Of a DNA stretch of 64,000 bases, positions 12,434 through 38,304 are shown piece by piece (within the stretch, counting starts at the first letter, position 1; the number at the start of each line of letters is the position of its first letter). This stretch comes from Embiotoca jacksoni (lineage: Eukaryota > Chordata > Actinopteri > Embiotocidae), in the NCBI GenBank assembly GCA_022577435.1, contig JAKOON010000011.1, positions 20,169,531-20,233,530 of the forward strand, given 5' to 3'. Below the pieces are notes generated by a model. It saw only the letters and a list, made by a program, of their open reading frames with translations, was not told the origin of the DNA and did not search any database. Position numbers and translations under genes: made by a program.

Positions 12434-14331
12434 GACAAGGTGCTGCCACACGACGGGACACAGAAGTGACAAACCTTTTATAGACAATGGAGGCGTGAGT
12501 CTAGACGTGAGAGAGAGACATGCCTTTTTAGTTTGTGCATGTACTGTATTTGTAGAAGGCTTTGTGTTATAAGCCTGAAAAGGTAAATGATAATCATGAC
12601 TTAAGATACAGGTTTATCCTCTGGACTTTCCATGTTTTATTTTTATATCTTAAATGGCCATCGAACATGACTGCTGTTGTTCATTTAATACTGACGCTGA
12701 GCACCTAATCACATTTTCATTTTAACATCAGCTCTCAATGTTGCAGGTGATTCCTCTGTACGCCTTTTATAAAGATGGAAACACACTGGTGTGAAATAAT
12801 CATTGGTACCTTTCTAAAAACTTGAATCTGGGAAGGATCTCTGGGTACAGATTTTGTGAATATATTGTATATTTTTTACATTAAAATTGCTTTTTATTTG
12901 AGAGGGAACATTCCTTTAATGAACTTTTCAGACTCTTGTGTTGACAGACAGCTTTTTCACTATGATGCAACTCTCCTGGCCACTAGATGGGGAAATCTTT
13001 TGACAATTTGCATATAAATGTGAATCTATTTTTTTTCTGTTATACAGTCATATACAAAATTATGTAATTTAACATCTGAAATGATTTCATGTAGTCATGC
13101 TTAGCTCACCGTATTAGGACTGGTGCATTATCCAAATCAACACTGTGGCATTCAGGCCGAGCAAGATGTGCCCTCTGGTTGTATTTGTAACATTGATTTG
13201 TTGAAATTTAAGAGGTTGTGTGAAGGTTTGTTTTCTTGAATGAAGTAAGGTTTGTAGCTGAAAGGTTGTGACACCACGTGTGCTGTACGATGGAGCGCCA
13301 TGTTGAACGCAGGATCATTTAGTGTCTTCTTTGTAGGGCTATATTATCTCTGATGGTTGGACACGTGTGACTGAGTAGTTCTTTGTTTGTCAGCACTGGT
13401 TCTGTAATACTATTTATTTATGTCGGCCTGTTGAGTTGTATGGCAAACTGTCTCTATAATTATAAAGTGCAATTATTATATATGAACATGAGAGCGCTCT
13501 CCATGAATTATGTTGATGGAATAACTACATTTAGCAATGTACGACCCTAATCCCTCACCCTTTTTTTGCCTCTTCTTAATAAGGATTGTCAAGTAAATTA
13601 AATTTTCTAAACCCAGCAAACACTGCGTTATTAACGGTTATTATCTGGCAAACATGCAGCCTTTATTATATTCATGAATGATGAACTAGTTGTGGAAAGC
13701 CGAGACTTTTCCTGGTTTTATTGCAGAGGGGATTTAAGGCTTAACCAACAGGCAAGTCTTATATTCTCATTTTATTAAGATCCATCTTTTCTCATGAAGG
13801 ATTTCTGCTCTATAATTTGATGAAAGTCAATCCTTGGCTGAAATGCACTGGACTGGTTCTTTCATAAATGATGCAAGCAGAAAGCACTAATTTTGTTATC
13901 ACAGTGAATGATGTTGGTCCAGATGGATGTTCGAGGCAGAAGCCAATGATTACTTCAAACTACATATAGCCTATGGAAATGTGTGGCCCTCTCCTTAACA
14001 TATTACAATTTGATGTGAAAAATATATGCCTGCTTGAAGATAAATTCACAGGAGTATTACTGGTCACATTATTTAGAAATGGGCTGGCTGTTATTGAATT
14101 GTTAATCTAAGACTGCACTTCTTATTTTGTCCTTCAAATCAGATGTTATAGCCGTGATGTAGTTTAGATCACGATAACACGCAGCCACCCCGAGTAGCTT
14201 TTATAAAAACCAATAACACAGATGGTGTGAGTAATGGCATTAGGTACACCGTCAGGAATGAAACAGCAATGTTCAACTGATGACCTCATTGCAGATAAGA
14301 ACTATAGCAGAGTTAAAGGTCAGCTGCTTTG
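12434..14331 (+). other. fam222a 3' UTR and intergenic DNA
   Basis: AT-rich sequence with no coding frame of note follows the fam222a stop. The first part is presumably its 3' UTR. I could not fix a single poly(A) signal; several weak candidates lie between about 12880 and 13610. Confidence 0.5.
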
Positions 14332-14612
14332 TCATTGAGGCATTGTTGTGAAGGTTTTCTGCTCTTTAGTCTGCATGTGTTCTGGCTTCACTTGGAGCTT
14401 TTCCACCCTATCAGGAAGGACTGCTGATAAACCTACAGGATTACGGACATGCTCCTCTTGCTCAGAGACGATTAGCTCCGGCTGGGCTCCTCTGGGAGAG
14501 GAACCAGAGCCACTCCGGCCTCTGGGACACACTTCAGATAAGTACGACTGGGCAGAGGCAGAGGACGGTTGATTTGGGGGATTAGGAGACACAGAGAAGA
14601 CAGATTTCCTTT
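14332..14612 (-). CDS. possible terminal coding exon of an unidentified gene
   Basis: On the minus strand a frame runs from a good 3' splice site (pyrimidine-rich TTTTCTCTTTCAACCAG ending at 14613) to a stop at 14332. It encodes about 93 residues rich in Ser, Pro and Glu, starting RKSVFSVSPNPPNQP and ending QKTFTTMPQ. The acceptor would need a preceding exon ending one base into a codon. I found no partner exon upstream between 14700 and 15774. The composition looks coding rather than random, but I do not recognise a family. It could be an alternative 3' exon of gltp (same strand, 1.2 kb upstream), the tail of a small gene, or a relic. Confidence 0.3.
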
Positions 14613-15774
14613 CTGGTTGAAAGAGAAAAAAATGCATGGCTTTGTTAGCAATCAGCCTTAGAAATACTTTAGCTGAGTAAAACAGATCCACTGAGAGCTG
14701 TTCACAAACTGCTCCTGCAGAATTACAGAAAACGTTACTACGTTAAAAAGTTACTTCAGATCTGAGTTCCCAAAAGATGAAACTACGTCTAAATTGCATG
14801 TATTGTTATCACTCAACATAATTTAGAATATTTCATGCAGTAGTAGCAACACGAACATGAATAAGACACAAAAATAGGTAAGTGTCGCCACCTAGTGTAC
14901 GATTTTATAAACGGTGTGATTTTATTGGTTTGAGTCAGAGTTTATAGATCAAACTCTCGTGGGAACAAATTTAATCAGACGATTCTCCAGGAAAGAAATA
15001 TAAAAACCAGCCAATCTATTCATAAAGGATTCACTGAGAATCTGAATCCAAAGTTATTAATAAATGAGCACACGTCTCATCTTCCTTCCTGAAAGATATT
15101 TTTAGACATTGTAATGCTCGAGTGTTAATCAGACATTAATAAGAGGAAAATAGGCCACAGAACTACACAAAAAAAAAACACCGTCACCACACCGTCACTA
15201 CCACTCCGTCACCACACCACCGCCACACCCTCCGACTGAACACAAACTCCCGGTAAAAAGCCGTCAGAGAAGAAACTAACTTCACTTTGCAGGTGAAACA
15301 GAATTGCAAATATCAGAATTTGAAGACATAATTTATTTATTCAGAATTACCAAGGCACTCAGTGGGACAATTTCAATGAGCTGTTAAAATGTAAAAAACC
15401 AGCGGAGGTGACCGGAGAGACGGCAGAGAACCTCTGAATGAGAGAAACAACAGGAATGTTTGAGGGAAAGACGCCTGATAATCTGAAGAATAAAGCAGCA
15501 ACACAATCAGAGTCCGAGCAGCACTGGAGCTGCAGCAATCCTGCAATTACTCAAGTAAACACGAGAAAAAACATCAGCAATTTAAGGCATTTGCATAATT
15601 TTAAGACCAAATATATAGTAATAATATTTAGTAAGGCATAATCAAAGTAATAAATATCACACTGAAAGGAAAAAAATAAAACACTCCAATTAAAAAGACC
15701 TTTGAAAACTGGAGTTGTGACACCTGAGAGGGAGAACAGATTCACTCCTGCACCTCCCGTCATGTCCCGGGACA

Positions 15775-17326
15775 TCAGACGGTGTAGTCCAGCTCCGCGT
15801 TGAGATCCGTGTACATCTCGTAGATGGCATCCACAGTCGCGGTGTAGTTCACCAGGAACCGGCGCACAGCTGCCAGACAGTCCTCCTCCGTCACTTCCTC
15901 TCCTTTTGACAGAGCTTTCAGGAAGTTTGATCTGTAGGGAGCTGCCATTAACGCTGCCTGAAGGGACAGGAACCTTTATTAGCATCGAGAAGAAGTGGGT
16001 TGAGTAAAAGGTAGTGTGAGCTTAGATTAATATAAATGTTTTAAAGAACCATGAACCTCAATACAAAGTATGGATGCAACATAAACGTTCGTTAATAGCG
16101 AAGAATCTTGTGTTTGATAGACGTCATCCTCCAAACACCTCACTTCAAATCAAATCACCTTTTCCAGCCAGAAATGTAAACGTATGTTTGACTTTGAAAC
16201 TTATATCTGTATGTTGTTGTTATTTGGCCTTTTTGAGGCGTGTTAAATACGTGTGGTGTTTATGTGGTCGGTACATATGGGTGCAGGTGAACATGTTGGA
16301 GGATCTGTGCTCGAATGGATCACAACAACAGCAAAGAGGATATTTCTTCCGCTTGTACGTTTCTCACATTGAAAATCTTTTGAACAATCCAGCCATGATA
16401 TCTCTTCAGCGCCTGTTCGTAAGCTTTGGTGATATTGACCCGGATCAGGTTGGGGTTGTTCTCATCTCTCTCTCCATCTGCCAAACTCTGCAGCAGGATC
16501 TGAATGAAACGGAGCCCCCTGCAGGACGGACAGAGTATTACAGAACAACCGGTCTGCTTGGTTCCAGCAGTATCGACTGAGGGTCCGGTTCGGGAGGTCT
16601 CACCTCTTCAGCCACATCAGAGCTAATGTTCCTCCGACTTTAGGCCACTCTGCTCCGTGAGCTTCTCGCTCGGCCTCCACGATGTCCTGCAGGGTGACGT
16701 ACTTTGCAGGATCCTTCAGATATACTCCTCGAATTTTCTGAAGATAAAACATTTGTGTTGACTTTGCATGCAGGAGCTGCACCATTCAGCCCCAGCGTGC
16801 ATTCAAAGCATGAAAACAGCAGCAGAAGCACAAACACAGAGATCTGGATCTCACCGTTATGTTGCCATTAATGTCTGATTTGATGACTGTAAATACTTTT
16901 GATCCCAAACAGTCTGGAAGAGAAAGAGACATCTGAGAGCAAAGCAGAACAATATGAACGACTTCATCACAAGTCCGTGGCTCGGAGGGAGGATGAACAC
17001 GAACGAGCCGACCGGAGGAGGGAGATCCGGTGGAGTCACGGTGAGGTCAATGTGCGCGCTGTTCGGGGAGTAAACGGAGTCCGTGTCGGATCCACCGGCC
17101 GTTAGTGGGAGACAAGTCCGATGTGAAGCGTCGCGATCACGTTTCAAGTCATCCGGATCTACATGTCATGAGGAACAAGTCGGCCGAGTGAGCCGAGTCA
17201 TGTGTTCAGGTGGAGGTACTCACCAAAGAAGGAGGGCAGGTGGGAGACGGTGTCCAGGAACAGCTTCGTGTCCACCGACTTGTCCTCCGGCAGCTCGCTG
17301 AACTCGTTCTCCAGCAGAAGAGACAT
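15775..17326 (-). CDS. gltp: glycolipid transfer protein, complete, five exons
   Basis: Minus-strand exons in transcript order are 17224-17326, 16855-16913, 16604-16737, 16368-16518 and 15775-15957 (103, 59, 134, 151, 183 nt). All have GT-AG borders and consistent phases, giving 209 residues, the standard GLTP length. GLTP is a cytosolic all-helical protein that moves glycosphingolipids between membranes. Family blocks visible in order are FLDTVSHLPSFF, DCLGSKVFTVIKSDINGNIT (the Asp-48/Asn-52 type sugar-binding segment), GAEWPKVGGTLALMWLKR (Trp-96 type residue that stacks on the sugar), RFIQILLQS, YHGWIVQKIF (His-140 type residue) and the end NAELDYTV. Nothing is missing. A minus-strand AATAAA lies about 440 bases after the stop. 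It sits next to git2 in the same orientation, as I recall for the human locus. Confidence 0.97.
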
Positions 17327-17480
17327 CGTCCTCCGTCCGTCGAACAGCTGCAGCAGCGCGCGTCTCTCGGCTGGAAAGAACCCGGAACTGAGCTGTTGTC
17401 CGGTGGGTGGGGAAGCGCCCCCAGCCCTATCACCGCCGTCCTTCTCCAACAGGTGGGAATAAAACATGAGCGGGCTGGAC

Positions 17481-17526
17481 ACGCGCTGCATGTCCACGAC
17501 ACGCGCTGCATGTCCACGACACGCGC
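17481..17526. repeat. 20-bp tandem repeat upstream of gltp
   Basis: Two perfect copies and a partial third of a 20-bp unit, ACGCGCTGCATGTCCACGAC, lie about 155 bases upstream of the gltp start codon, inside a CpG-rich stretch (about 17080-17700) that probably holds the gltp promoter and 5' UTR. Each copy contains ACGCGC. Confidence 0.9.
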
Positions 17527-17729
17527 ACAAAAGACAGCGACGAGCACGTGGAGGTTTGAATGATCGTTTATTCGAGCTCAGGTCGGTCGACGTACAGTTA
17601 AAGGTTCAAACGGGACAGGGAGGCAGGAAACGGAGCACGAGCACCGCCGGTGGCCCGCAGCCCGTCAGACACTCACCGGTTACCGGGAGCCTGTTGACCG
17701 AATCTGGGTTTATGAGGACGATGCTGATC

Positions 17730-17972
17730 TTGATATTGGAGTAGAAATATTACGATATCGATTAATCGGTTTACCAAGTGAATTCAATTTCGGGGATTTT
17801 AATAAATTCGGAATAACTATGTGGTTGTTGTTTTTTTAAACACGCAAATACACCCATTTATAATTTATATATTTCCTCCATTATGCTCTAAAAAAAAAGT
17901 TTGAATATCGGCCAACATCATCATTTTTCTGTGATAGGCTGATATCAGCTGATATATCGGTCAGCTCTAGAA
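17730..17972. repeat. TATCGGC-type dispersed repeat remnant
   Basis: The stretch is bounded by related phrases (ATTACGATATCGATTAATCGG near 17750 and GCTGATATATCGGTCAGCTC near 17950) and contains several degenerate TATCGGCC/GGCTGATA motifs. A similar short patch occurs at 23811-23875. The pattern is like ends of old DNA transposons seen in vertebrate genomes; I cannot name the family. Confidence 0.35.
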
Positions 17973-18719
17973 TCTCGTATTTTCATTTCAGAACCGGTTT
18001 TAATGTGGTATTGTAGATTACTTAAATGGGTTTGTACTGCTTATATTCGTTCATGGTCTCGTGTCTGAAACAAGATTATTTTGAAGACATTTTATCACAG
18101 AACTGAAGAGTTGAATTGATGGAGAATAAATTGCACCAATGTTCATCATCCTACATGTTGATCAGATTGAACGAAGCAACTCACATTTATAACCTTCTTC
18201 TAAATGTGTAATAAATTCCAACATATATAATCTTACTTCAGTAATCTTGACTTCACTGCAGCTGTGCAGCGTATTTGAGTTCTTTCCACCCCTGGTTCAA
18301 AGTGATCTGGCTCACAACAATGCGTGTCACGTTAGGACCCATGTTGGACAACAGGAACTCTAAACAGATACGGTATCATTGGCTGTGAACCATGAGGCTA
18401 CGTGTTGGACCACAGGAAGCATCTAAAACATCAGTTACAGCACCACACCGAGTAAACAGTGATCACAAGCTGCTTATAAGTGACGGTGAGCTGAGACGTC
18501 CCAAACCTCAGAACAAACGTTAGCCTGTGACGAGCGTCATGTTAAAGAAAAGCTTATGAAAATAAACGTTGATATTTTCTCAGAGGTATGACGTACACTT
18601 AATAAATAGAATAGCATTTGGATTAATCTGATAGAGAATTACACGGGTACATACATCTTACATATTTGCATAATGTTACTAAAATGGATTTCTCAGAGGC
18701 CGTTGAGGCCGTCTTTGCC

Positions 18720-18746
18720 CACACACACACACACACACACACACAC
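18720..18746. repeat. (CA)n microsatellite
   Basis: About 13 CA dinucleotides in the gltp-git2 intergenic stretch. Confidence 0.9.
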
Positions 18747-19462
18747 AACATCATAAGTATGGCTGTAATGTTATTATAACTCCAAATACTTTACTTATAA
18801 ACACGTCTTCAACCAGCGGAGGGACTGAGCTGTAAAACCACCTGCTGGATGGAAGGAAAGCGGCCGGCCACGCAGCTCCGGACCCTGAAGCCGTTTTTAG
18901 AACCACAGTTTGCTTACGAACCAAACATCTGAACTTTGAGCAAAGCGGCGTCACAATGATTCAAGATTAAAAAAACATTTCAAACACCAGAAGAAGAATG
19001 TCAGTGGAGGGGAAAGAGGTTCATGTGTTCTGATCCTTGATGCCGGGTGTCTTGTAGATTTTTTTGGTCCTCTCTGACCTCAAGGAGCACAACTAATGAT
19101 CTCTGGTGTTAAAGAAAAAGCTCCGTAAGACGGCTAGTTGTTTTATACACACAAGCAACGTTGCACTTTTGAAAAGTTGGATTCAATTTGTGAGGTAAAG
19201 AACAGTTAACAGGTTTTCTCCTACATCTTTTAATATGCTTGTATGACCATGGTATAAAGACAAAATAAATAAAGCTTTTGATTGATCCATCATTTTGCAG
19301 GGAATATATATTTGTTAAGATTTTCCCACCTCAAGGAATGTATTGAAACACTTATACTGATTAATACGGGAAAACAACAACAAAAAGAAACACTGGTTAG
19401 GATCAAAAAATTGTGACATATTTGATCAAATTTGGGGAATCACAAATGTCTTTGGGTTTTAG

Positions 19463-34661
<15,199 letters not shown>

Positions 34662-34813
34662 CCGAGAACCGCGAAGTGACGAACAGAAGATCCGAGTCGG
34701 GAAGTTCAGCGACCCGAGAACAAGCAGCAGATCGTCCCGGCAGAGAGTCGTTGAGGCTCCGAGCTCAGCACGCCCTCCTGCCGTTGAACAAAGCGGCGTC
34801 CCACTCCGACATA

Positions 34814-35145
34814 CTGCCTCCTCCGCTGCCTCCTCGGCTGCCTCCTCCGCTGCCTCCTCGGCTGCCTCCTCCGCTGCCTCCTCGCTGCCTCCTCCGCTGC
34901 CTCCTCGGCTGCCTCCTCGCTGCCTCCTCCGCTGCCTCCTCCGCTGCCTCCTCGGCTGCCTCCTCCGCTGCCTCCTCGCTGCCTCCTCGGCTGCCTCCTC
35001 GCTGCCTCCTCGCTGCCTCCTCCGCTGCCTCCTCGGCTGCCTCCTCGCTGCCTCCTCCGCTGCCTCCTCGCTGCCTCCTCCGCTGCCTCCTCGGCTGCCT
35101 CCTCGCTGCCTCCTCCGCTGCCTCCTCGCTGCCTCCTCGGCTGCT
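34814..35145. repeat. 11/12-bp CTGCCTCCTC(C/G)G array upstream of git2
   Basis: About 28 copies of CTGCCTCCTCCG, CTGCCTCCTCGG or an 11-bp version lie 150 to 485 bases upstream of the git2 start codon, in the expected 5' UTR or promoter. On the git2 strand they read GAGGAGGCAGC: purine-rich with closely spaced GG pairs. The array keeps an open frame joined to the git2 start. Confidence 0.95.
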
Positions 35146-35509
35146 TCCGTCCTTGTTTCCTTCACTGTGTCCTTCGCCGATACCGACCGGCCACCGTGCA
35201 TGTAGTCCACCAGGAGTGGCAATGAAATATGAACTTCAACCAAATAAATCACACGTCTCCTTTTTTAACCTGCATCTGGTTGCTTTGTTCCTCCAATGGT
35301 GGAACCAGATTTAAGACAAATGTGGTGTTTGTTCTTCACGACATTAATCTGCTTCAGAAATATGAAGCCCAATATTAAACTGTTTGATTCTATAAGAGTT
35401 CAGTTTAGTTCCTCACTGACCACCAACAAAAGGATCACGCTGCTGATGGCCGATGAGCTCACTGGGATAGTTTGTTTAGTTCAAGTTGATGTGAGGAGCT
35501 GATCCAGTG

Positions 35510-37216
35510 GTGAGACCGGGCCAGAGACGGGAAACACCTGATCCAGAGGGCCAGAGACAGGAAACACCTGATCCAGAGGGCCAGAGACAGGAAACACCTG
35601 ATCCAGACCGGGCCAGAGACAGGAAACACCTGATCCAGACCGGGCCAGAGACAGGAAACACCTGATCCAGACCGGGCCAGAGACGGGAAACACCTGATCC
35701 AGAGGGCCAGAGACAGGAAACACCTGATCCAGACCGGGCCAGAGACGGGAAACACCTGATCCAGTGGTGAGACCGGGCCAGAGACAGGAAACACCTGATC
35801 CAGACCGGGCCAGAGACAGGAAACACCTGATCCAGACCGGGCCAGAGACGGGAAACACCTGATCCAGACCGGGCCAGAGACGGGAAACACCTGATCCAGA
35901 CCGGGCCAGAGACGGGAAACACCTAATCCAGACCGGGCCAGAGACAGGAAACACCTGATCCAGACCGGGCCAGAGACGGGAAACACCTGATCCAGAGGGC
36001 CAGAGACAGGAAACACCTGATCCAGACCGGGCCAGAGACGGGAAACACCTGATCCAGACCGGGCCAGAGACGGGAAACACCTGATCCAGACCGGGCCAGA
36101 GACGGGAAACACCTGATCCAGAGGGCCAGAGACAGGAAACACCTGATCCAGACCGGGCCAGAGACGGGAAACACCTGATCCAGACCGGGCCAGAGACGGG
36201 AAACACCTAATCCAGACCGGGCCAGAGACAGGAAACACCTGATCCAGACCGGGCCAGAGACAGGAAACACCTGATCCAGACCGGGCCAGAGACGGGAAAC
36301 ACCTGATCCAGACCGGGCCAGAGACAGGAAACACCTGATCCAGACCGGGCCAGAGACAGGAAACACCTGATCCAGACCGGGCCAGAGACGGGAAACACCT
36401 GATCCAGACCGGGCCAGAGACAGGAAACACCTGATCCAGACCGGGCCAGAGACGGGAAACACCTGATCCAGACCGGGCCAGAGACGGGAAACACCTAATC
36501 CAGACCGGGCCAGAGACAGGAAACACCTGATCCAGACCGGGCCAGAGACGGGAAACACCTGATCCAGAGGGCCAGAGACGGGAAACACCTGATCCAGAGG
36601 GCCAGAGACGGGAAACACCTGATCCAGAGGGCCAGAGACGGGAAACACCTGATCCAGACCGGGCCAGAGACAGGAAACACCTGATCCAGAGGGCCAGAGA
36701 CGGGAAACACCTGATCCAGACCGGGCCAGAGACAGGAAACACCTGATCCAGAGGGCCAGAGACGGGAAACACCTGATCCAGACCGGGCCAGAGACGGGAA
36801 ACACCTGATCCAGACCGGGCCAGAGACAGGAAACACCTGATCCAGACCGGGCCAGAGACAGGAAACACCTGATCCAGAGGGCCAGAGACGGGAAACACCT
36901 GATCCAGACCGGGCCAGAGACGGGAAACACCTAATCCAGACCGGGCCAGAGACAGGAAACACCTGATCCAGACCGGGCCAGAGACAGGAAACACCTGATC
37001 CAGACCGGGCCAGAGACGGGAAACACCTGATCCAGAGGGCCAGAGACGGGAAACACCTGATCCAGAGGGCCAGAGACGGGAAACACCTGATCCAGACCGG
37101 GCCAGAGACGGGAAACACCTGATCCAGACCGGGCCAGAGACGGGAAACACCTGATCCAGACCGGGCCAGGGACGGGAAACACCTGATCCAGACCGGGCCA
37201 GAGACGGGAAACACCA
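35510..37216. repeat. 1.7 kb 30/32-bp minisatellite between git2 and sgsm1
   Basis: About 54 units in two lengths, which differ by the presence (32 bp) or absence (30 bp) of CC before GGGCCAGAGAC. Each has the core GGGAAACACCTGATCCAGA. Two sites vary between units: GACGGG/GACAGG and CACCTGATCC/CACCTAATCC. The rare CTAATCC form occurs near 35923, 36207, 36495 and 36931, so spacings of 284, 288 and 436 bp suggest higher-order duplication. All three minus-strand frames stay open, which makes long false ORFs. Confidence 0.97.
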
Positions 37217-38004
37217 GGACTGAAGGTTGAGGCTTCAGGTCAGGAGGTTGAGCATCCGGATCTCCTCCGGGGTCAGACTGTGATGTTCTGATGCTCTGAA
37301 GGAAAACATTCAGTCACAGAAACTCTGGCACGATGGCTCCCAGGTTCTCCAACACCACAACACTCAAACTTGCATGTGTGCTTCCTGCTCAAGTTTCAGG
37401 TGCGTCCTGAAATCACAGGTGCACCTGCACCACAGGAACATGTGTAACTCAGGTGCTGCGGGTGATTGACAGCAGCAGCCTCGGAGCTTTCTTGTAAAAT
37501 CCACAGGTGTGTTTTCACCGTTGTGATAAATGCTGTGACCAGCCGAGACAAGAAACCCTCGACTGAGCAGGTGTCCAACCTTCGGCCTGGTAATGTGAAA
37601 ACTACACAACTGCAAATATCTCCAAAAGTATGTTTAAGATGAGATTTAGTTTGACAGTTGTATTGAATTGAAGTGAAAAACAGCGTTGTCTGTATTTGGT
37701 TTCATTATAATGAAGTGTTATTGTTATTCCCTTCGCTCTGATGTGTTATCATGACAAAGAGGCATTCATTAATTTGAACTGAGGCTCATTAACTTTAATG
37801 ATGTTACACTGGTGGGGGAATGATGAGGCTCTGAAGACTTTAAGGAATATGGGATTAGGATTTTGTATTTTTTATGAAATTCCAAAATATTCATAATATT
37901 TAATTAGATTGAATTTATGTTAGAAACAATCAATATAGGCAATGTTAGATATTTAGACATAGTTTGATCTACTTCTTTTTCTTTGTGTGTGTGTGTGTGT
38001 GTGT

Positions 38005-38058
<54 letters not shown>

Positions 38059-38304
38059 AAGGGAGTGGACGATGTGTGTGTAGATGTTGACGTTGTGCAC
38101 CTTAATGTAAAGGCTACTGTGACTTTAAAGGGGTGGTGGTTCACGGTGAGGTAGCAGAAAGGTTTCCTCCGGTGCTGAAGAACATCGTCCATCCATCCCG
38201 GAGCCTTTCTGCCTTTTTCTGTTCAGTCAGGTTCGTCTCTGGATTGCAGTGAAGATCTTCTCCAGAAAGCTGTGCGTGCCAGCCGCTTCACTTCGCCCGG
38301 AGAG
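37217..38304 (+). other. sgsm1 promoter side, with (GT)n tract
   Basis: Intergenic DNA between the divergent git2 and sgsm1 genes. It contains an interrupted (GT)n microsatellite at 37985-38056. The last 200 bases are probably sgsm1 5' UTR, since the start codon sits at 38305 with a splice donor after only seven coding bases. No TATA box is obvious. Confidence 0.5.

Larger units (their letters stand above)
17327..19462. other. gltp promoter side and git2 3' flank
   Basis: The first 400 bases are CpG-rich and probably contain the gltp promoter. The rest is AT-rich. The part next to 19462 should include the git2 3' UTR on the minus strand. No coding exon was recognised. Confidence 0.5.

Noticed and set aside
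11362..12487. Several overlapping frames on both strands across fam222a exon 2 (e.g. 220 codons at 11825-12487, minus)
   Set aside because: They are shadows of the GC-rich, repeat-bearing fam222a exon, whose own frame matches the family from end to end.
34676..35314. 212-codon + strand frame rich in Leu/Pro/Ala/Ser
   Set aside because: It is the antisense of the git2 first exon plus the CTGCCTCCTC array, with no splice context or family match.
35459..37150. 563-residue minus-strand open frame (repeated FPVSGPVW / RSGSGVSRLW)
   Set aside because: It is the translation of a 30/32-bp minisatellite without stops in any minus frame. The unit lengths are not multiples of three, so the peptide rotates through frames. 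There is no splice, promoter or family support.
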